From Paenibacillus puerhi (GTDB lineage Bacteria; Bacillota; Bacilli; Paenibacillales; NBRC-103111): a stretch of DNA of 64,000 bases. The notes beneath the pieces were generated by a model that was not told the origin of the DNA, did not search any database, and worked only from the letters and a program-made list of their open reading frames with translations. A program made the position numbers and the translations under genes. Below are positions 44,264-53,973 of the stretch, in pieces; position 1 is the stretch's first letter, and the number at the start of each line of letters is the position of its first letter. The DNA is taken from the NCBI RefSeq assembly GCF_009846885.1, contig NZ_WUWM01000009.1, positions 124,001 to 188,000 on the forward strand. Direction: 5' to 3'.

Positions 44264-47200
44264 TCAATTCCTATTCCGGTCGGGATCGAAAACCACTTCA
44301 TATATCGTCCCTTCGATGGAGCGAATAAGGAAGGTAGTCGGCGTAGGCTCATCCGGCATACTAAAGTAAATGCGGAACCGATCAGGATCGTCCGCTTCAA
44401 TTGAAACAGTGGGAGCGTAGTCTGGATTGGTAGATTGGATCCCCTCCAAGTCCACGGTCTCGCCGGATAAGTAAAAGGGATTGTACACAAAGTAGGGACC
44501 ATCCAGCCCGGATTGATAGACGTTCACGTCAAATTGATCGATAAAGCCGCTTTCCCCATCGGAGGTCGAGGCGATAAGTGTTATGGTATAGGGTCCAGTG
44601 TACATGCCGCTCTCCAGAACCATATCCTGACCGTCTGGAGATAAGGAGACGAATAGTTCCTCGCCATGGCTGCTAAACGCTTTGAACGAATAAGCTTCGG
44701 ATAGCCCGTACATGTTCTTTAGATTTTTCAAGGTCAGCTTGCTTAGGGTGCCCACAGATCGATCCGGCAGCAGCTTTTGCGGCGCTTGGATCGGCTTTGC
44801 GATCTGGACGAGCTGCGAGGTCGAATTTCCGTGAATATCGGTAGCCAGGAAGCTGACGCTTCCGGAGGTTCCGTCTGCCGCTTCTTGATCGAAGCCCAGC
44901 TGTCCCGGTTGGTCAGGCGTAACGTTCAGCCAAGTCCCCCCTGACGAGATAACTTCGGAAAGCACGGTGAAATTATCCTCTTCGGGATCCGCGAACAGGT
45001 TCTGAGGATCGAGATTCCCAATGCCCGGGTACAGCTCGAAGCTCGAGGGCAGGAGCGATACGGGACCTTGATTCAGCTGAAAGAGATACGTCGTCTCGGC
45101 ATAGCCATACCTATTCTCTGCCCGGACCCGGACCGGTATATTAGATGGTTCCTCTGTAACGTCAGCGTCCTTTGTCAGGATCAGATAGCGATGAATCCCC
45201 TGATCATCATAAACAAATTCCGCATGGTAACCAGGCAGAGGGGACTCATCTTCAACGAAGAGATAAAGCTCATTGGAGTAATGGTCCAAGAAATTGCCGC
45301 TAACCTGAATACGTGCGACTTCGCCGGCTTGCTGGTCCTTCAGATAGCTGACCCTGACCTCGGAATCCAGAGCCACAGGAAGATAGAAGATATCCCCCCA
45401 CAGAGTGAAATCAAAGATGCCGCCTTTCCCGTCTCTGGCCCTTAAGCGAAGACTGAGGCTCGTATACGGTTCTTCGGTATTAAGCCGCCCCGTAAATTTC
45501 AGCGTATGGCCAACGATCTCTACGCTGTCGAACTCGGCGATATCCGATAGATCCAGATCCAGCTCATAGCTAAGCTCATCCCCGTCATTATCCGTGACAA
45601 GCGTGCTCAGATCCAGGTCGGCGATGGTGCCCGTTAGCGCAATATGGATGGGCTGCATGTTCTCCTGTGCATACTCGCCTGTGAAACGAGGGGCATGATT
45701 GGCCTTCACCTGGTAGACTAGCAAGGCTTCTTCCCCTAGATCATCCGCTGCCGCAATCGTAAATTCAGCGACCTCGTCAAGGCTCTCCGGCATGCCCGTA
45801 ACGTTCAGCCTGATGCCATCGCCCTCATCAAGAAGCTGGCCCGTCAAGCCGTTCGCCATCGCCTGATCAGCCGGCTCTCCATTCTCCATCAGACTGAAGG
45901 ATAACGGATCGTTATTCGGATCCGCAAACAGGGTAGAGAGAGGCTTGCTGAAGAAGCTGATCTCTTGGGCCCCATCCACTTGGTAGTAGCCGGTCACGAG
46001 CGGATCGGCTGCTATCGGAGCATAGTTGATCGCTTGAAGTTCAACGAATGCAGTGGCCGACAAAGCCGAGAGGCCATCGTTTCTCAGCTCGGTGGCGGTG
46101 ACTAGGAAGCTGGCATCGGATTGGACCTGACCGGAGAACATCAGCGTAGTTCCCGAAATCATCGCCGATACTTGGCCGGCATCCAATGGTTCTACGCTAT
46201 ACGTTAACTCATCCTCGTCAGGGTCCGTGAACATATCCTCAAGATTAAGGGAGGCGGCCCCCATATTCCTGCCGACAGCCATGGTTACCGATTCACCGAC
46301 CGGCGGACGGTTCCCAAGCTCAATCGTATAAGTGACGGTTCTTGTGCCGCCCATCGGATCGGTGCCCGTTACCTCGAACCATGCCGTATCGGTCTGCTGC
46401 CCAGAGAAGGTAAGCATGCCGCCTTCTTCGATAGAGGCTGTCAGGCCGCCGCTGAAGGGTGAGGTGAGGGTGAACTCCAGCTCGTCATCCCTATCAGGAT
46501 CGCTGAAATTTTCGGTCAGCTGAATAGGGGCAGGCGTTGCGTTCCACTGTCCGGTGTACGATCGGTGTTCGGCTGTAGGCGGATTATTGACCGGCACCAT
46601 CACATAGCTGGCGCTGGTCGACTCGCCCGAATCGTCTTGAGCCGTAACGGTAAAGGTTGCTTGCTCTAGCGGAACGCCGGAGAGAGTTAACACGTCGTTG
46701 TCCAGGCTGGCCGTCAGACCTCCGCTGTACAGAGGGAATACGGAGAACAACAAGGGATCTCCGTCCGGATCATGGAAATTATCCGTTAGATTCATAGGCG
46801 GAGCCTGATTGTGCACCTCGAATTCCAGCAAGGATGCAGCGGCGACGGGCGCCTGATTGATCGCGATAAACGAGAAGATTTCCTCAGCGTACAAGCCTTG
46901 GGTATCGTAAGCTCGTACCGTGTATTCAGTCGATCGGGCAAGCGTGCCGGTAAAGATCAGCTTGCCATTGGCGACTTCGGCCGTAATTCCGCTGATCGGC
47001 TGTGTTTCCCCCGGGAACAATTCGTAGGTCAGGACATCGCCATCCGGGTCTGAGAAATAATCGCTAAGCGTTAAGGAGTCAAGCGTAGAATGCTTGGCTG
47101 CTTCTATCGTGAAGGGAGCCCCCACTGGCGCGCTGTTAGGCAGGGTGATCGTAAAGGTCACCGTGGTTGAACCGCCCATCAGATCCGTACCGGTAATGGC

Positions 47201-49291
47201 AAATGCCGCTTCCTCGGTCTGCCCGCCTGTAAAGGAAAGGGAGCTTCCCTCTATAACTGCTGTTAACCCGCCGCTTGTTGCGGAGGAGGCCAGGGCGAAG
47301 TCAAGCGCGTCGCCCTCCGCGTCTTGAAAATAATCGGTCAATAAAATAGCATTCGGAACTGTATTCCGTGCCCCGACAAAAGTCTGCGCTTCAGCGGTGG
47401 GCGCTGTATTGGCCGGCGTCAGCTGATAAACTGCGCTTACCGAAGCCTGATTCGAGTCCATGGCCGTTACCGTGAACGAGGTCACTTCCGTAGGGATTCC
47501 GGCAATGCTCAGATGGTTGCCCGAGATGCTGGCGCTCAAGGAGCCTGCAGTTAGCGGCGACACGGTAAACGTAAGCTCATCCAGATCCGGATCGCTGAAA
47601 TTAGCCGCCAAATCGATAAGTTCTACCGAGTTATGTACGCTTAATGGTACCCATTCCTGTGCGGCAATCGGAGGCCGGTTCCCGATGAGCAAGGTAAGGA
47701 CGGACTCGGCATACAGACCGGCGTCATCAGACCCTCTTACCGTAAATTCCGCAGGTCCCGTGAGGGAGCCGGCGAAAGTCAGCATGCCGTCCGCGATCCC
47801 GGGGGTAACCCCGTTCATGGAGCCGGGCGAGACGGTGTAAGTCAGCGCGTCGCCGTCCGGATCGGTGACAAGAGAGGTTAGCGCGATTGGAGCAAGCTCC
47901 GTGTTCTTGTACACGACAGAAGTTACCGACGTTCCGACCGGTGCTTGATTCTCCACGGTGTAGGCAAAGACAGCGGTTGCCGTGGCGCCATGATTATCGG
48001 AGGCGGTGACCGTAAAAGCAGCATGGCTCGTAAGCTGCCCGAAAAAAGATAGCATGCCGTTCGTTATCGAGGCCGTCACGCCGCCTGAAGAGGCGGGGGA
48101 TACGGTATAGGTTAACGGATCTCCGTCCGGATCATCGAAGTACGTAGCCAGCGTCACCGGCATCAGCGACGAATGTTTATTCACCTTGTACGAAAAGGAT
48201 GTACCGACCGGAGGCCGGTTGGATGACGATAGTGACGGGTCCAGCGTGAGACTGAAAGGAGCCGATTCATATTGACCGTCGCTCGCGACGAGCTGGATAG
48301 CCGTCTTTGCCGCAAGCTGACCGGAGAAGCGCAGGACTCCATCGTTGTCGTCCAGGTATGGCACCAGAGGCTGCATAGGACCGCTATAAGTTGTTTCGGT
48401 CACCGTCATGCCCGTGATTCGGTAGCTGAGCTTGTCGTTTTCCGAATCGGTAAAGTAAGTGACAAGCGGCATGCTTTGAGGCTGTTGATACACCGCCGCG
48501 TAGACGCTGGCGGTCACGGCGACGGGAGTAGGCGCCGTGTTCGGCAATAGCTTAATGGAAGCAAAGGCTCCCTTGGCATCCGCCGCATAGACCGTGAAGG
48601 CGGATCTTGCGCTTTGCGACCCGGTTAATGTCAGCCTGCTTCCCGATATGGAGGCATGGACTCCATTCATGAAAGCGGGAAGGACGAGATACTCCAGCGC
48701 ATCGCCGTCCGAATCGCTGAAGAACGGCGCGACATCCAGGGTGTAGCCGGACGTATACCGCAACGCGTAGGTGGCTTGACTTACCGTGGGAGCCTGGTTG
48801 GTCCTAGCCTCCGCAGACGCGAGCGTCTGCAGGTAGGCGGAAACGGAGGGCCGGTCGGTCATTAGACCGGGGTTAGTATGGAAATGCCGGACGAGTTTGC
48901 CGATATCCATAGGTCTTTCGGCTGCGCCCTCGAGTACCTTCACGGCCACTTGTCGACTGACGCCGTTGAGCGTGACGGTAAATGTCGCCTGTCCGGGCTG
49001 GAGGAAGAAAAGCTGCAGAGTACTGTCTTCGCGATTCATCGTTACGACTTGCTCATCGTCCTCCGTGCCCTCGATCTGAAAAGCTCCTCCGCTGCCATGG
49101 AACAGATCCTTCAGCTGAAGCTTCATCTGCTCGCCGGGCAAAGCGACGATATCATGTACGGGCTGAGGTATGATGCTGGCGTCGGCGGGGCCGACAGGAT
49201 AGGCGATAGGCGCAATCACGAGAGAAGCGGTCAGGAGCGCTCTCCATGCCTTGGAGGAAAGCGGAACTCCCTGTTTACGATTGTTCGACAT
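44264..49291 (-). CDS. Giant secreted cadherin-like repeat protein
   Basis: A 1675-residue exported protein. The signal peptide (1-38) has a basic start, a hydrophobic core LLTASLVIAPIAYP and cleavage after ADA. From about residue 150 to 1180 there are about 12 degenerate Ig/cadherin-like repeats of 75-105 residues. Each begins with N-x-(A/P)-P and has a calcium-type segment such as FSDPDGDxLTY, a strand like GGLTASI and an (A)xFTVTAxD end. Acidic DPDGD loops suggest calcium binding. The last 450 residues are less regular. No LPXTG, SLH or membrane anchor is visible at the C-terminus, so attachment is unclear. The start behind TGAGGTTCTAT is preferred over an ATG four codons upstream. The glycosyltransferase follows in the same operon. 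Confidence 0.87.
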   Translation of the reverse strand: MSNNRKQGVPLSSKAWRALLTASLVIAPIAYPVGPADASIIPQPVHDIVALPGEQMKLQLKDLFHGSGGAFQIEGTEDDEQVVTMNREDSTLQLFFLQPGQATFTVTLNGVSRQVAVKVLEGAAERPMDIGKLVRHFHTNPGLMTDRPSVSAYLQTLASAEARTNQAPTVSQATYALRYTSGYTLDVAPFFSDSDGDALEYLVLPAFMNGVHASISGSRLTLTGSQSARSAFTVYAADAKGAFASIKLLPNTAPTPVAVTASVYAAVYQQPQSMPLVTYFTDSENDKLSYRITGMTVTETTYSGPMQPLVPYLDDNDGVLRFSGQLAAKTAIQLVASDGQYESAPFSLTLDPSLSSSNRPPVGTSFSYKVNKHSSLMPVTLATYFDDPDGDPLTYTVSPASSGGVTASITNGMLSFFGQLTSHAAFTVTASDNHGATATAVFAYTVENQAPVGTSVTSVVYKNTELAPIALTSLVTDPDGDALTYTVSPGSMNGVTPGIADGMLTFAGSLTGPAEFTVRGSDDAGLYAESVLTLLIGNRPPIAAQEWVPLSVHNSVELIDLAANFSDPDLDELTFTVSPLTAGSLSASISGNHLSIAGIPTEVTSFTVTAMDSNQASVSAVYQLTPANTAPTAEAQTFVGARNTVPNAILLTDYFQDAEGDALDFALASSATSGGLTAVIEGSSLSFTGGQTEEAAFAITGTDLMGGSTTVTFTITLPNSAPVGAPFTIEAAKHSTLDSLTLSDYFSDPDGDVLTYELFPGETQPISGITAEVANGKLIFTGTLARSTEYTVRAYDTQGLYAEEIFSFIAINQAPVAAASLLEFEVHNQAPPMNLTDNFHDPDGDPLLFSVFPLYSGGLTASLDNDVLTLSGVPLEQATFTVTAQDDSGESTSASYVMVPVNNPPTAEHRSYTGQWNATPAPIQLTENFSDPDRDDELEFTLTSPFSGGLTASIEEGGMLTFSGQQTDTAWFEVTGTDPMGGTRTVTYTIELGNRPPVGESVTMAVGRNMGAASLNLEDMFTDPDEDELTYSVEPLDAGQVSAMISGTTLMFSGQVQSDASFLVTATELRNDGLSALSATAFVELQAINYAPIAADPLVTGYYQVDGAQEISFFSKPLSTLFADPNNDPLSFSLMENGEPADQAMANGLTGQLLDEGDGIRLNVTGMPESLDEVAEFTIAAADDLGEEALLVYQVKANHAPRFTGEYAQENMQPIHIALTGTIADLDLSTLVTDNDGDELSYELDLDLSDIAEFDSVEIVGHTLKFTGRLNTEEPYTSLSLRLRARDGKGGIFDFTLWGDIFYLPVALDSEVRVSYLKDQQAGEVARIQVSGNFLDHYSNELYLFVEDESPLPGYHAEFVYDDQGIHRYLILTKDADVTEEPSNIPVRVRAENRYGYAETTYLFQLNQGPVSLLPSSFELYPGIGNLDPQNLFADPEEDNFTVLSEVISSGGTWLNVTPDQPGQLGFDQEAADGTSGSVSFLATDIHGNSTSQLVQIAKPIQAPQKLLPDRSVGTLSKLTLKNLKNMYGLSEAYSFKAFSSHGEELFVSLSPDGQDMVLESGMYTGPYTITLIASTSDGESGFIDQFDVNVYQSGLDGPYFVYNPFYLSGETVDLEGIQSTNPDYAPTVSIEADDPDRFRIYFSMPDEPTPTTFLIRSIEGTIYEVVFDPDRNRN

Positions 49292-49321
49292 ATAGAACCT
49301 CATTTCGTCAAATCTATAATT

Positions 49322-49345
49322 CTATCTTACCATGAATAAAGATAG
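49322..49345. repeat. Inverted repeat upstream of the giant repeat-protein gene
   Basis: CTATCTT (49322-49328) is mirrored by AAGATAG (49339-49345) with a 10-base spacer, 31-54 bases before the start. On the minus strand -10-like TAAGAT and TAGAAT boxes overlap it, so an operator at the promoter or a leader hairpin is possible. Confidence 0.4.
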
Positions 49346-49533
49346 GAATAGAATGTGATATCCGAAAAAAAAGGATAATTTTGTTGAAAATCATCTAAAA
49401 TCGCTAGGTAAGAATACCCCTCTCTGCGATTTGCACTAGGAACGCCGGGGCCGCTGATGTATACTAGGAAAACGAATCATGGGGATTTAGGAGATAAGAG
49501 ATTCGAGTTACGGCATGGAAGAGGGGAATTTTC

Positions 49534-50631
49534 GTGAGGTTCGACGTTGATTATATTTCGTTTTTTGTGATTCAAGTGGAGGGGGAAGAGGGACAGGGAG
49601 GCAAGCGCAGCAAGCATTTTCAGACGATGGACGGCGACGATTATGCAGGCAGCGAGCTTAGCGGCTTTCTGGACGGAGAATTCGCGAAGACGGCGAAGCG
49701 CAAAGCGGAACGGCATCCGAAGGCCGAGCAGGTGCCTACGAAAATCGGACGATTTCTCGTAGAGCCCGGGTATGATCTGGACAGCAATCCGAATTATAAC
49801 CTGTTTGCCAGACTGCGCGCGGCTGATTCCCTGGAAGAATTCATGGGTCATTCCGATGAGCTGGTTACCGCTTATATGGAAGCAAGCGCGATCCGGGGCG
49901 GGGCGATGTTCGTCGTGCGAGCGCACATCAATCAATTGACGGATGAGCCTTTTCTGTTCGTGTTCAAATGCGATTTCGAGCAAAAAATTGCCCGAATCAC
50001 CGATGAGCGCAGCCTGTTGAACCGTGTAGAGATGGCGATCAATGCCAAGAATCTGAAGTCGATCATGTATCCGCATATGCCGGAACCGGGCATTCTTGAG
50101 AGCTGGGAGCTGAAGATCCATCAATCCTCGCATGCTCGTTATTTCGAGGATTTCCTGAAATTTGTCGAATACGAGAAGTCGGTCCCCGAGCTGATGAATG
50201 AGCAGGTGCTTGGATTCGTTCAGCAGTATGTCGAGCAGGTGTATGAGGATAATACGGAGGCCAAGGACCGCGAGCTGGAGGAAATGGAGCTTTGGGCACA
50301 CAGTGAGAAGCGGGAGCTTCAAGAGAAGTGGGAGCCCGCGCAGGTGATCGAAGCCACGTCGATTATGGTCGAGCAGAAGCCCGATCTGGAGATGAAGATC
50401 GACCTGGGAGGGCATATGACGGTTCGTGCGCTGCTCGCCGATTACGGGGACCGGCTGCACATCGCCAAGCTTGGGGACCGGTACGTCGTCGTGATGGAGA
50501 CGGAGGCTCTCCAATTCGATAAGGGCATCTCGCCCATCGAGCTGCTGCTTCCCGAAACGCTGGAATCGCTTGTCGAGCGGATGCGCGAGAAAATGAAGGA
50601 GGAAGGCCGCGAGGCCGTGCTGCCTTATTAG
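49534..50631 (+). CDS. DUF3900-family protein
   Basis: A 365-residue soluble protein of the DUF3900 family, known in Bacillus and relatives without a defined function. Recognised from DYISFFVIQVEGEEG, EQVPTKIGRFLVEPGYDLDSNPNYNLF split in two parts, FVFKCDFEQKIARI and KIHQSSHARYFEDFLKFVEYE. The C-terminus is helical and acidic. The GTG start is behind GAGGGGAATTTTC. It is monocistronic and ends at a strong terminator facing the VWA gene. No active-site motif is visible. Confidence 0.82.
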   Translation: MRFDVDYISFFVIQVEGEEGQGGKRSKHFQTMDGDDYAGSELSGFLDGEFAKTAKRKAERHPKAEQVPTKIGRFLVEPGYDLDSNPNYNLFARLRAADSLEEFMGHSDELVTAYMEASAIRGGAMFVVRAHINQLTDEPFLFVFKCDFEQKIARITDERSLLNRVEMAINAKNLKSIMYPHMPEPGILESWELKIHQSSHARYFEDFLKFVEYEKSVPELMNEQVLGFVQQYVEQVYEDNTEAKDRELEEMELWAHSEKRELQEKWEPAQVIEATSIMVEQKPDLEMKIDLGGHMTVRALLADYGDRLHIAKLGDRYVVVMETEALQFDKGISPIELLLPETLESLVERMREKMKEEGREAVLPY

Positions 50632-50650
50632 GCTGCACGGGCTATGCGCC

Positions 50651-50706
50651 GGCCCTGCTTTACCGGACGGGCGGGCCGCCTGTTCGGCAAAGCAGGGCCT
50701 TTTTTC
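50651..50706. terminator. Strong terminator after the DUF3900 gene
   Basis: GGCCCTGCTTT (50651-50661) pairs with AAAGCAGGGCC (50689-50699), with inner GC pairing, followed by seven T. It also sits four bases past the end of the convergent VWA gene, where it may act on the minus strand. Confidence 0.88.
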
Positions 50707-50709
50707 TAA

Positions 50710-52443
50710 CTAGCGCCGGGTTCCCCGCCGCCGATCGTCGAACACATCCAGCAGCAGATCATGCTGCTCCTGCGCCTCCCAGGTCGCGGCGAAACGCACC
50801 TGATGGGACACGCCGGGCAGGTCGTAGCGCTGTGCCAGGTGCTGCCGCGCGGTTCCGACGATAAGCGTGTGCAGTCGGACGCGCCTGGACTGCCCCAGCG
50901 CCGACAGCTCGTCGCGCACGGCTGAAGAAACGGCGCCTACGCCGTCGGTCACCATGACGAAATCCGCGTCCTGGTACCGTCGCTCGGCCTCCACCAGTTC
51001 GATACCGCGGCGCAGCGGCGCGTCGAAGTGCGTGCCGCCGCCGAAGGCCAGCTGGGACAGCGAGTAGAAAGCCGGCCAGTCGGGCTTGCGCCAATAGAGC
51101 GGACGCTCCGCCAGCTCGCCCCGTGCGCCGAACAGCAGCAGCATAAAGTCGCGCTTCTCCAGCATGCTGAAGGCGGCGAAGGTGGCGACGAACACTTGAG
51201 CCAGCCGCAGCTTCGCCCCTCGCATGGAGTGGGAGGTATCCAGCATGCAGATAACGGGGCCCTTCTCCGGTTCTTTCGTCCAGCCTGAGATCTGGTAGCT
51301 GAGCAGCTTGCCTTCCAGCCACTTGATCAAGAAATAATCCTCGTAATCCGGATCGGACAGCAGGCTGGCTTCACTGGGGAGCATATGAGCAATGTCGCCG
51401 GACTGGCGCAGGTCATCATAGCTCTCCGGGATCCGAGGGGACCGGACTTTACGGCGAGAAGCCTTGAAGTGCTGCAACTGGCGTCCGACCTCCTGCAGGA
51501 AGTGCAACAGATCGGGGTAGCGCTTCAGCTTCTCGACCCACTCCAGGTAGTTCGCATAGTGCTGCCGGTGCAAGCGCCCGAGGTCGCTGCCCCAGCGCTT
51601 GTTAGCTATGCGCTGGCTGGCCTTCAGCAGCTCGGATAGATCCGTCTCCTCCTGCGCCTCGCGACCAAGCGACTCGTGAAGCGCTCGGCCGATCCATTCG
51701 CCGAGCCGCTCATCCAGCAGCCGGAACGTCTCCGCCTCTCTGCGGCGCAGCCGCTCGGCCTGCTTTTCGGCATCCTTAAGCTCCTGCTCGGCCTTCACCA
51801 GCTTCTGCCGAAGCTTGTCTCTCCGTTGAAAATCCGTGCGCATCTCCTCTTGCAGCGACCGGACGCGCTCTCTTAGCGCCTGTACTTCGCTGGCGGCCAA
51901 GGGTCTTGCATCCAGGGCGGCCTGCTTGTCCTCGATCTTCTGCTTGCCTTGCTGAAGCGTATATCCGACCAGCTTCAACCGTTCGATCTGCTTGTCCGAT
52001 AAATGCTCCTGCACGGTAGAGGATTCCTGCTCCCGGCTGCCCTGCTGCTTGTCGCGCTCGCTTAGTCCGATCATGCGCAGCTCGGATTCCTCCTGCTTGC
52101 GCCGCTTGACCTCCTCCTCGAAGGTAGAGGTCAGCCACATCAATGCCTTGAGCGCTGTGCGAAAGGAAGAGTTAGGCTGCCCGATCGTCAGCGGATGCAT
52201 CTTGCGGTAGAAATGCTGCCTGCGCAGCTCCTTCACCATCCAGCGGTGGAAGGGCTCGGCCTGGGCATAAGGCTCCTCCTCAGGGTTGGCCAAATAAAAG
52301 CAGTGGTAGAAGTCGGCGAACAGCTCGACCGTAAACCAGGATGTGCGAACCTGCACATCCCGCATCCATTCCTGGGCTGTCCGCGAATGGGTGACAAAAC
52401 CGTCGAACACATAACGGTCGACCTTCGCTGCTCGGATGATCAT
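50710..52443 (-). CDS. VWA-domain protein, ViaA-like
   Basis: A 577-residue protein. Residues 1-390 are helical, with a long highly charged coiled coil (about 105-250). The C-terminal von Willebrand A domain (about 397-577) has a complete metal site: DTSHS (Asp402, Ser404, Ser406), GGGTHFD (Thr471) and VTDGVG (Asp500). It follows the MoxR-type AAA gene by 21 bases on the same strand. The arrangement equals RavA-ViaA of enterobacteria, where the VWA protein stimulates the AAA protein and the pair affects respiratory complexes and aminoglycoside response. The client here is unknown. Confidence 0.87.
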   Translation of the reverse strand: MIIRAAKVDRYVFDGFVTHSRTAQEWMRDVQVRTSWFTVELFADFYHCFYLANPEEEPYAQAEPFHRWMVKELRRQHFYRKMHPLTIGQPNSSFRTALKALMWLTSTFEEEVKRRKQEESELRMIGLSERDKQQGSREQESSTVQEHLSDKQIERLKLVGYTLQQGKQKIEDKQAALDARPLAASEVQALRERVRSLQEEMRTDFQRRDKLRQKLVKAEQELKDAEKQAERLRRREAETFRLLDERLGEWIGRALHESLGREAQEETDLSELLKASQRIANKRWGSDLGRLHRQHYANYLEWVEKLKRYPDLLHFLQEVGRQLQHFKASRRKVRSPRIPESYDDLRQSGDIAHMLPSEASLLSDPDYEDYFLIKWLEGKLLSYQISGWTKEPEKGPVICMLDTSHSMRGAKLRLAQVFVATFAAFSMLEKRDFMLLLFGARGELAERPLYWRKPDWPAFYSLSQLAFGGGTHFDAPLRRGIELVEAERRYQDADFVMVTDGVGAVSSAVRDELSALGQSRRVRLHTLIVGTARQHLAQRYDLPGVSHQVRFAATWEAQEQHDLLLDVFDDRRRGTRR

Positions 52444-52464
52444 AGGCTCACCTCGTCCCCTAGG

Positions 52465-53766
52465 TTAAAGCGTATAGTCGTATTCGACGCCGGGCAGCTC
52501 CCGGTCGAAGAGAGTGCGGTACAGGCCCTGCATCGTTTGCAGCGTGCGCTCTCCCTGTATGCGGAGGTGAGTGTACTTGACTGCATAATGCGCCGTTTGA
52601 ACGACCAGGAAGTTGCGGTTGCGGATATAGCCAGGCAAGTCCTTCTCCCGCTGCAGCCATTGCACCAGTTTGCCCTGCAGATCGCGGGCCGTTTCCTCCA
52701 GCTCCCGCTTGCATTCCTCCAGATTCGTTCTCGCTCTCAGCTGATCCTCCTGGCTGAGGCGCGCCCCGATCTCTTTCTTGAACTGGAAAGCATGCAGGGA
52801 ATCCTCCTGGCTGAGCCAGTGCTTGGCAATTCGATCATAGCGTCTGAGCGGAAGCTCGCGCTCCGTCTCCGCCTTCAGCGTGTTCTGGAAGCTCTGTTGA
52901 AACAGATCGTTCAACGTTCTGTAGTCTTCGGGATGATCCCAGAGCATATGCGGGGTAAAAATCGTGTCCCAGACATTTGCCTCCGTCCGGCCGTTCAAGG
53001 CCGCCGAGGTTTGCCACACGTGTCCGATTTTTTTCCAGCGGCGATCCGACAACGTAAACTCCTTTTCTTCCATAGCCGTTTTCAACTGATAAAGCATGTA
53101 GATCAGCGTCTCCGGCAGCGTTACCGAGGAGGCGGCGGCGCGCACCGTATCGATGTGGGACAAAGTAAGCGCCGGCGCTATCGGTTCGTCGGGGAGCTGG
53201 AACATGCGCTCGTAGCTGGACATCTGCTTCAAGTATTCGACCTCGTAGCGGATCAGGAACCGGTCATACAGAGCTTCGAGCTGTTCATTGTCATCCGGCA
53301 GCTCATTGGACGCGGCGATCAGAAAGCGCAGCGGAGCCTGCTGCTTTTCTTGTCCGTTGAAGAAAATCCGCTCGTTAAGAATGGAAAGCAACGCATTCAG
53401 AATAGCACTGTTTGCCTTGAATATTTCGTCCAGGAAGGCGAATTCAACCGCAGGAAGGTAGCCATCCGTTTGGCGGACGTATTGATCGAGCTTGAGCTGG
53501 CGAAGGGAAACAGGGCCGAACATCTCATCCGGCGTCGTAAACCGCGTCAGCAGGTAATCGAACCAGCTCCCTCCGTCGAACAGCTGGGCGATTCCCCGGG
53601 CAAGCTGGGATTTGGCTGTACCTGGCGGGCCGACCAGAAGGGCATTCTCGCCGGCCATCAGGCCGAGCAGCAGAAGACGGATCAGTTCCTCCCGTTCCAG
53701 GAAGCGAGCTTCGAGCTGCTCGATGGCTAGTTCAAGCTTCTGTTGGATGATAGCGATATCGTTCAT
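52465..53766 (-). CDS. MoxR-family AAA+ ATPase, RavA-like
   Basis: A 433-residue AAA+ ATPase. Walker A is VGPPGTAKS (45-53), then the family segment FDYLLTRFTTPDEMFGPVSL, Walker B FAFLDEIFKA (Asp113-Glu114), sensor 1 LIAASNELP (Asn154) and an Arg finger region YDRFLIRYE. The C-terminal 180 residues are helical, without the RavA-specific LARA domain that I can recognise. The start at the ATG behind GGAGGAATCTCTG is chosen; the frame extends 21 codons upstream without a ribosome site. It is transcribed first, followed by the VWA gene. Confidence 0.9.
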   Translation of the reverse strand: MNDIAIIQQKLELAIEQLEARFLEREELIRLLLLGLMAGENALLVGPPGTAKSQLARGIAQLFDGGSWFDYLLTRFTTPDEMFGPVSLRQLKLDQYVRQTDGYLPAVEFAFLDEIFKANSAILNALLSILNERIFFNGQEKQQAPLRFLIAASNELPDDNEQLEALYDRFLIRYEVEYLKQMSSYERMFQLPDEPIAPALTLSHIDTVRAAASSVTLPETLIYMLYQLKTAMEEKEFTLSDRRWKKIGHVWQTSAALNGRTEANVWDTIFTPHMLWDHPEDYRTLNDLFQQSFQNTLKAETERELPLRRYDRIAKHWLSQEDSLHAFQFKKEIGARLSQEDQLRARTNLEECKRELEETARDLQGKLVQWLQREKDLPGYIRNRNFLVVQTAHYAVKYTHLRIQGERTLQTMQGLYRTLFDRELPGVEYDYTL

Positions 53767-53973
53767 CAGAGATTCCTCCGTTATGATCGTCGAATTGAAA
53801 TTATTGTACCAGACCCTGTGCAATTTCACTAACTTGCCCTGACGAAGGGCGTGGTTTTTTGTTCCAGCCGCGCTGCCATGCTACAATGGCATCAGTACGG
53901 GGGGAGGGGACTGCCAGGGGTTCTCTTGCCTCCGCCGAACAAATCCGAGATGCGAAATGGAGGGCTCTATCCG

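Noticed and set aside
45068..48865. Many plus-strand frames opposite the giant repeat protein, and the regular DNA repeats there as a possible CRISPR array
   Set aside because: The repeats are codons of a protein repeat about 260 bases long with diverged sequence; there are no short identical repeats with unique spacers.
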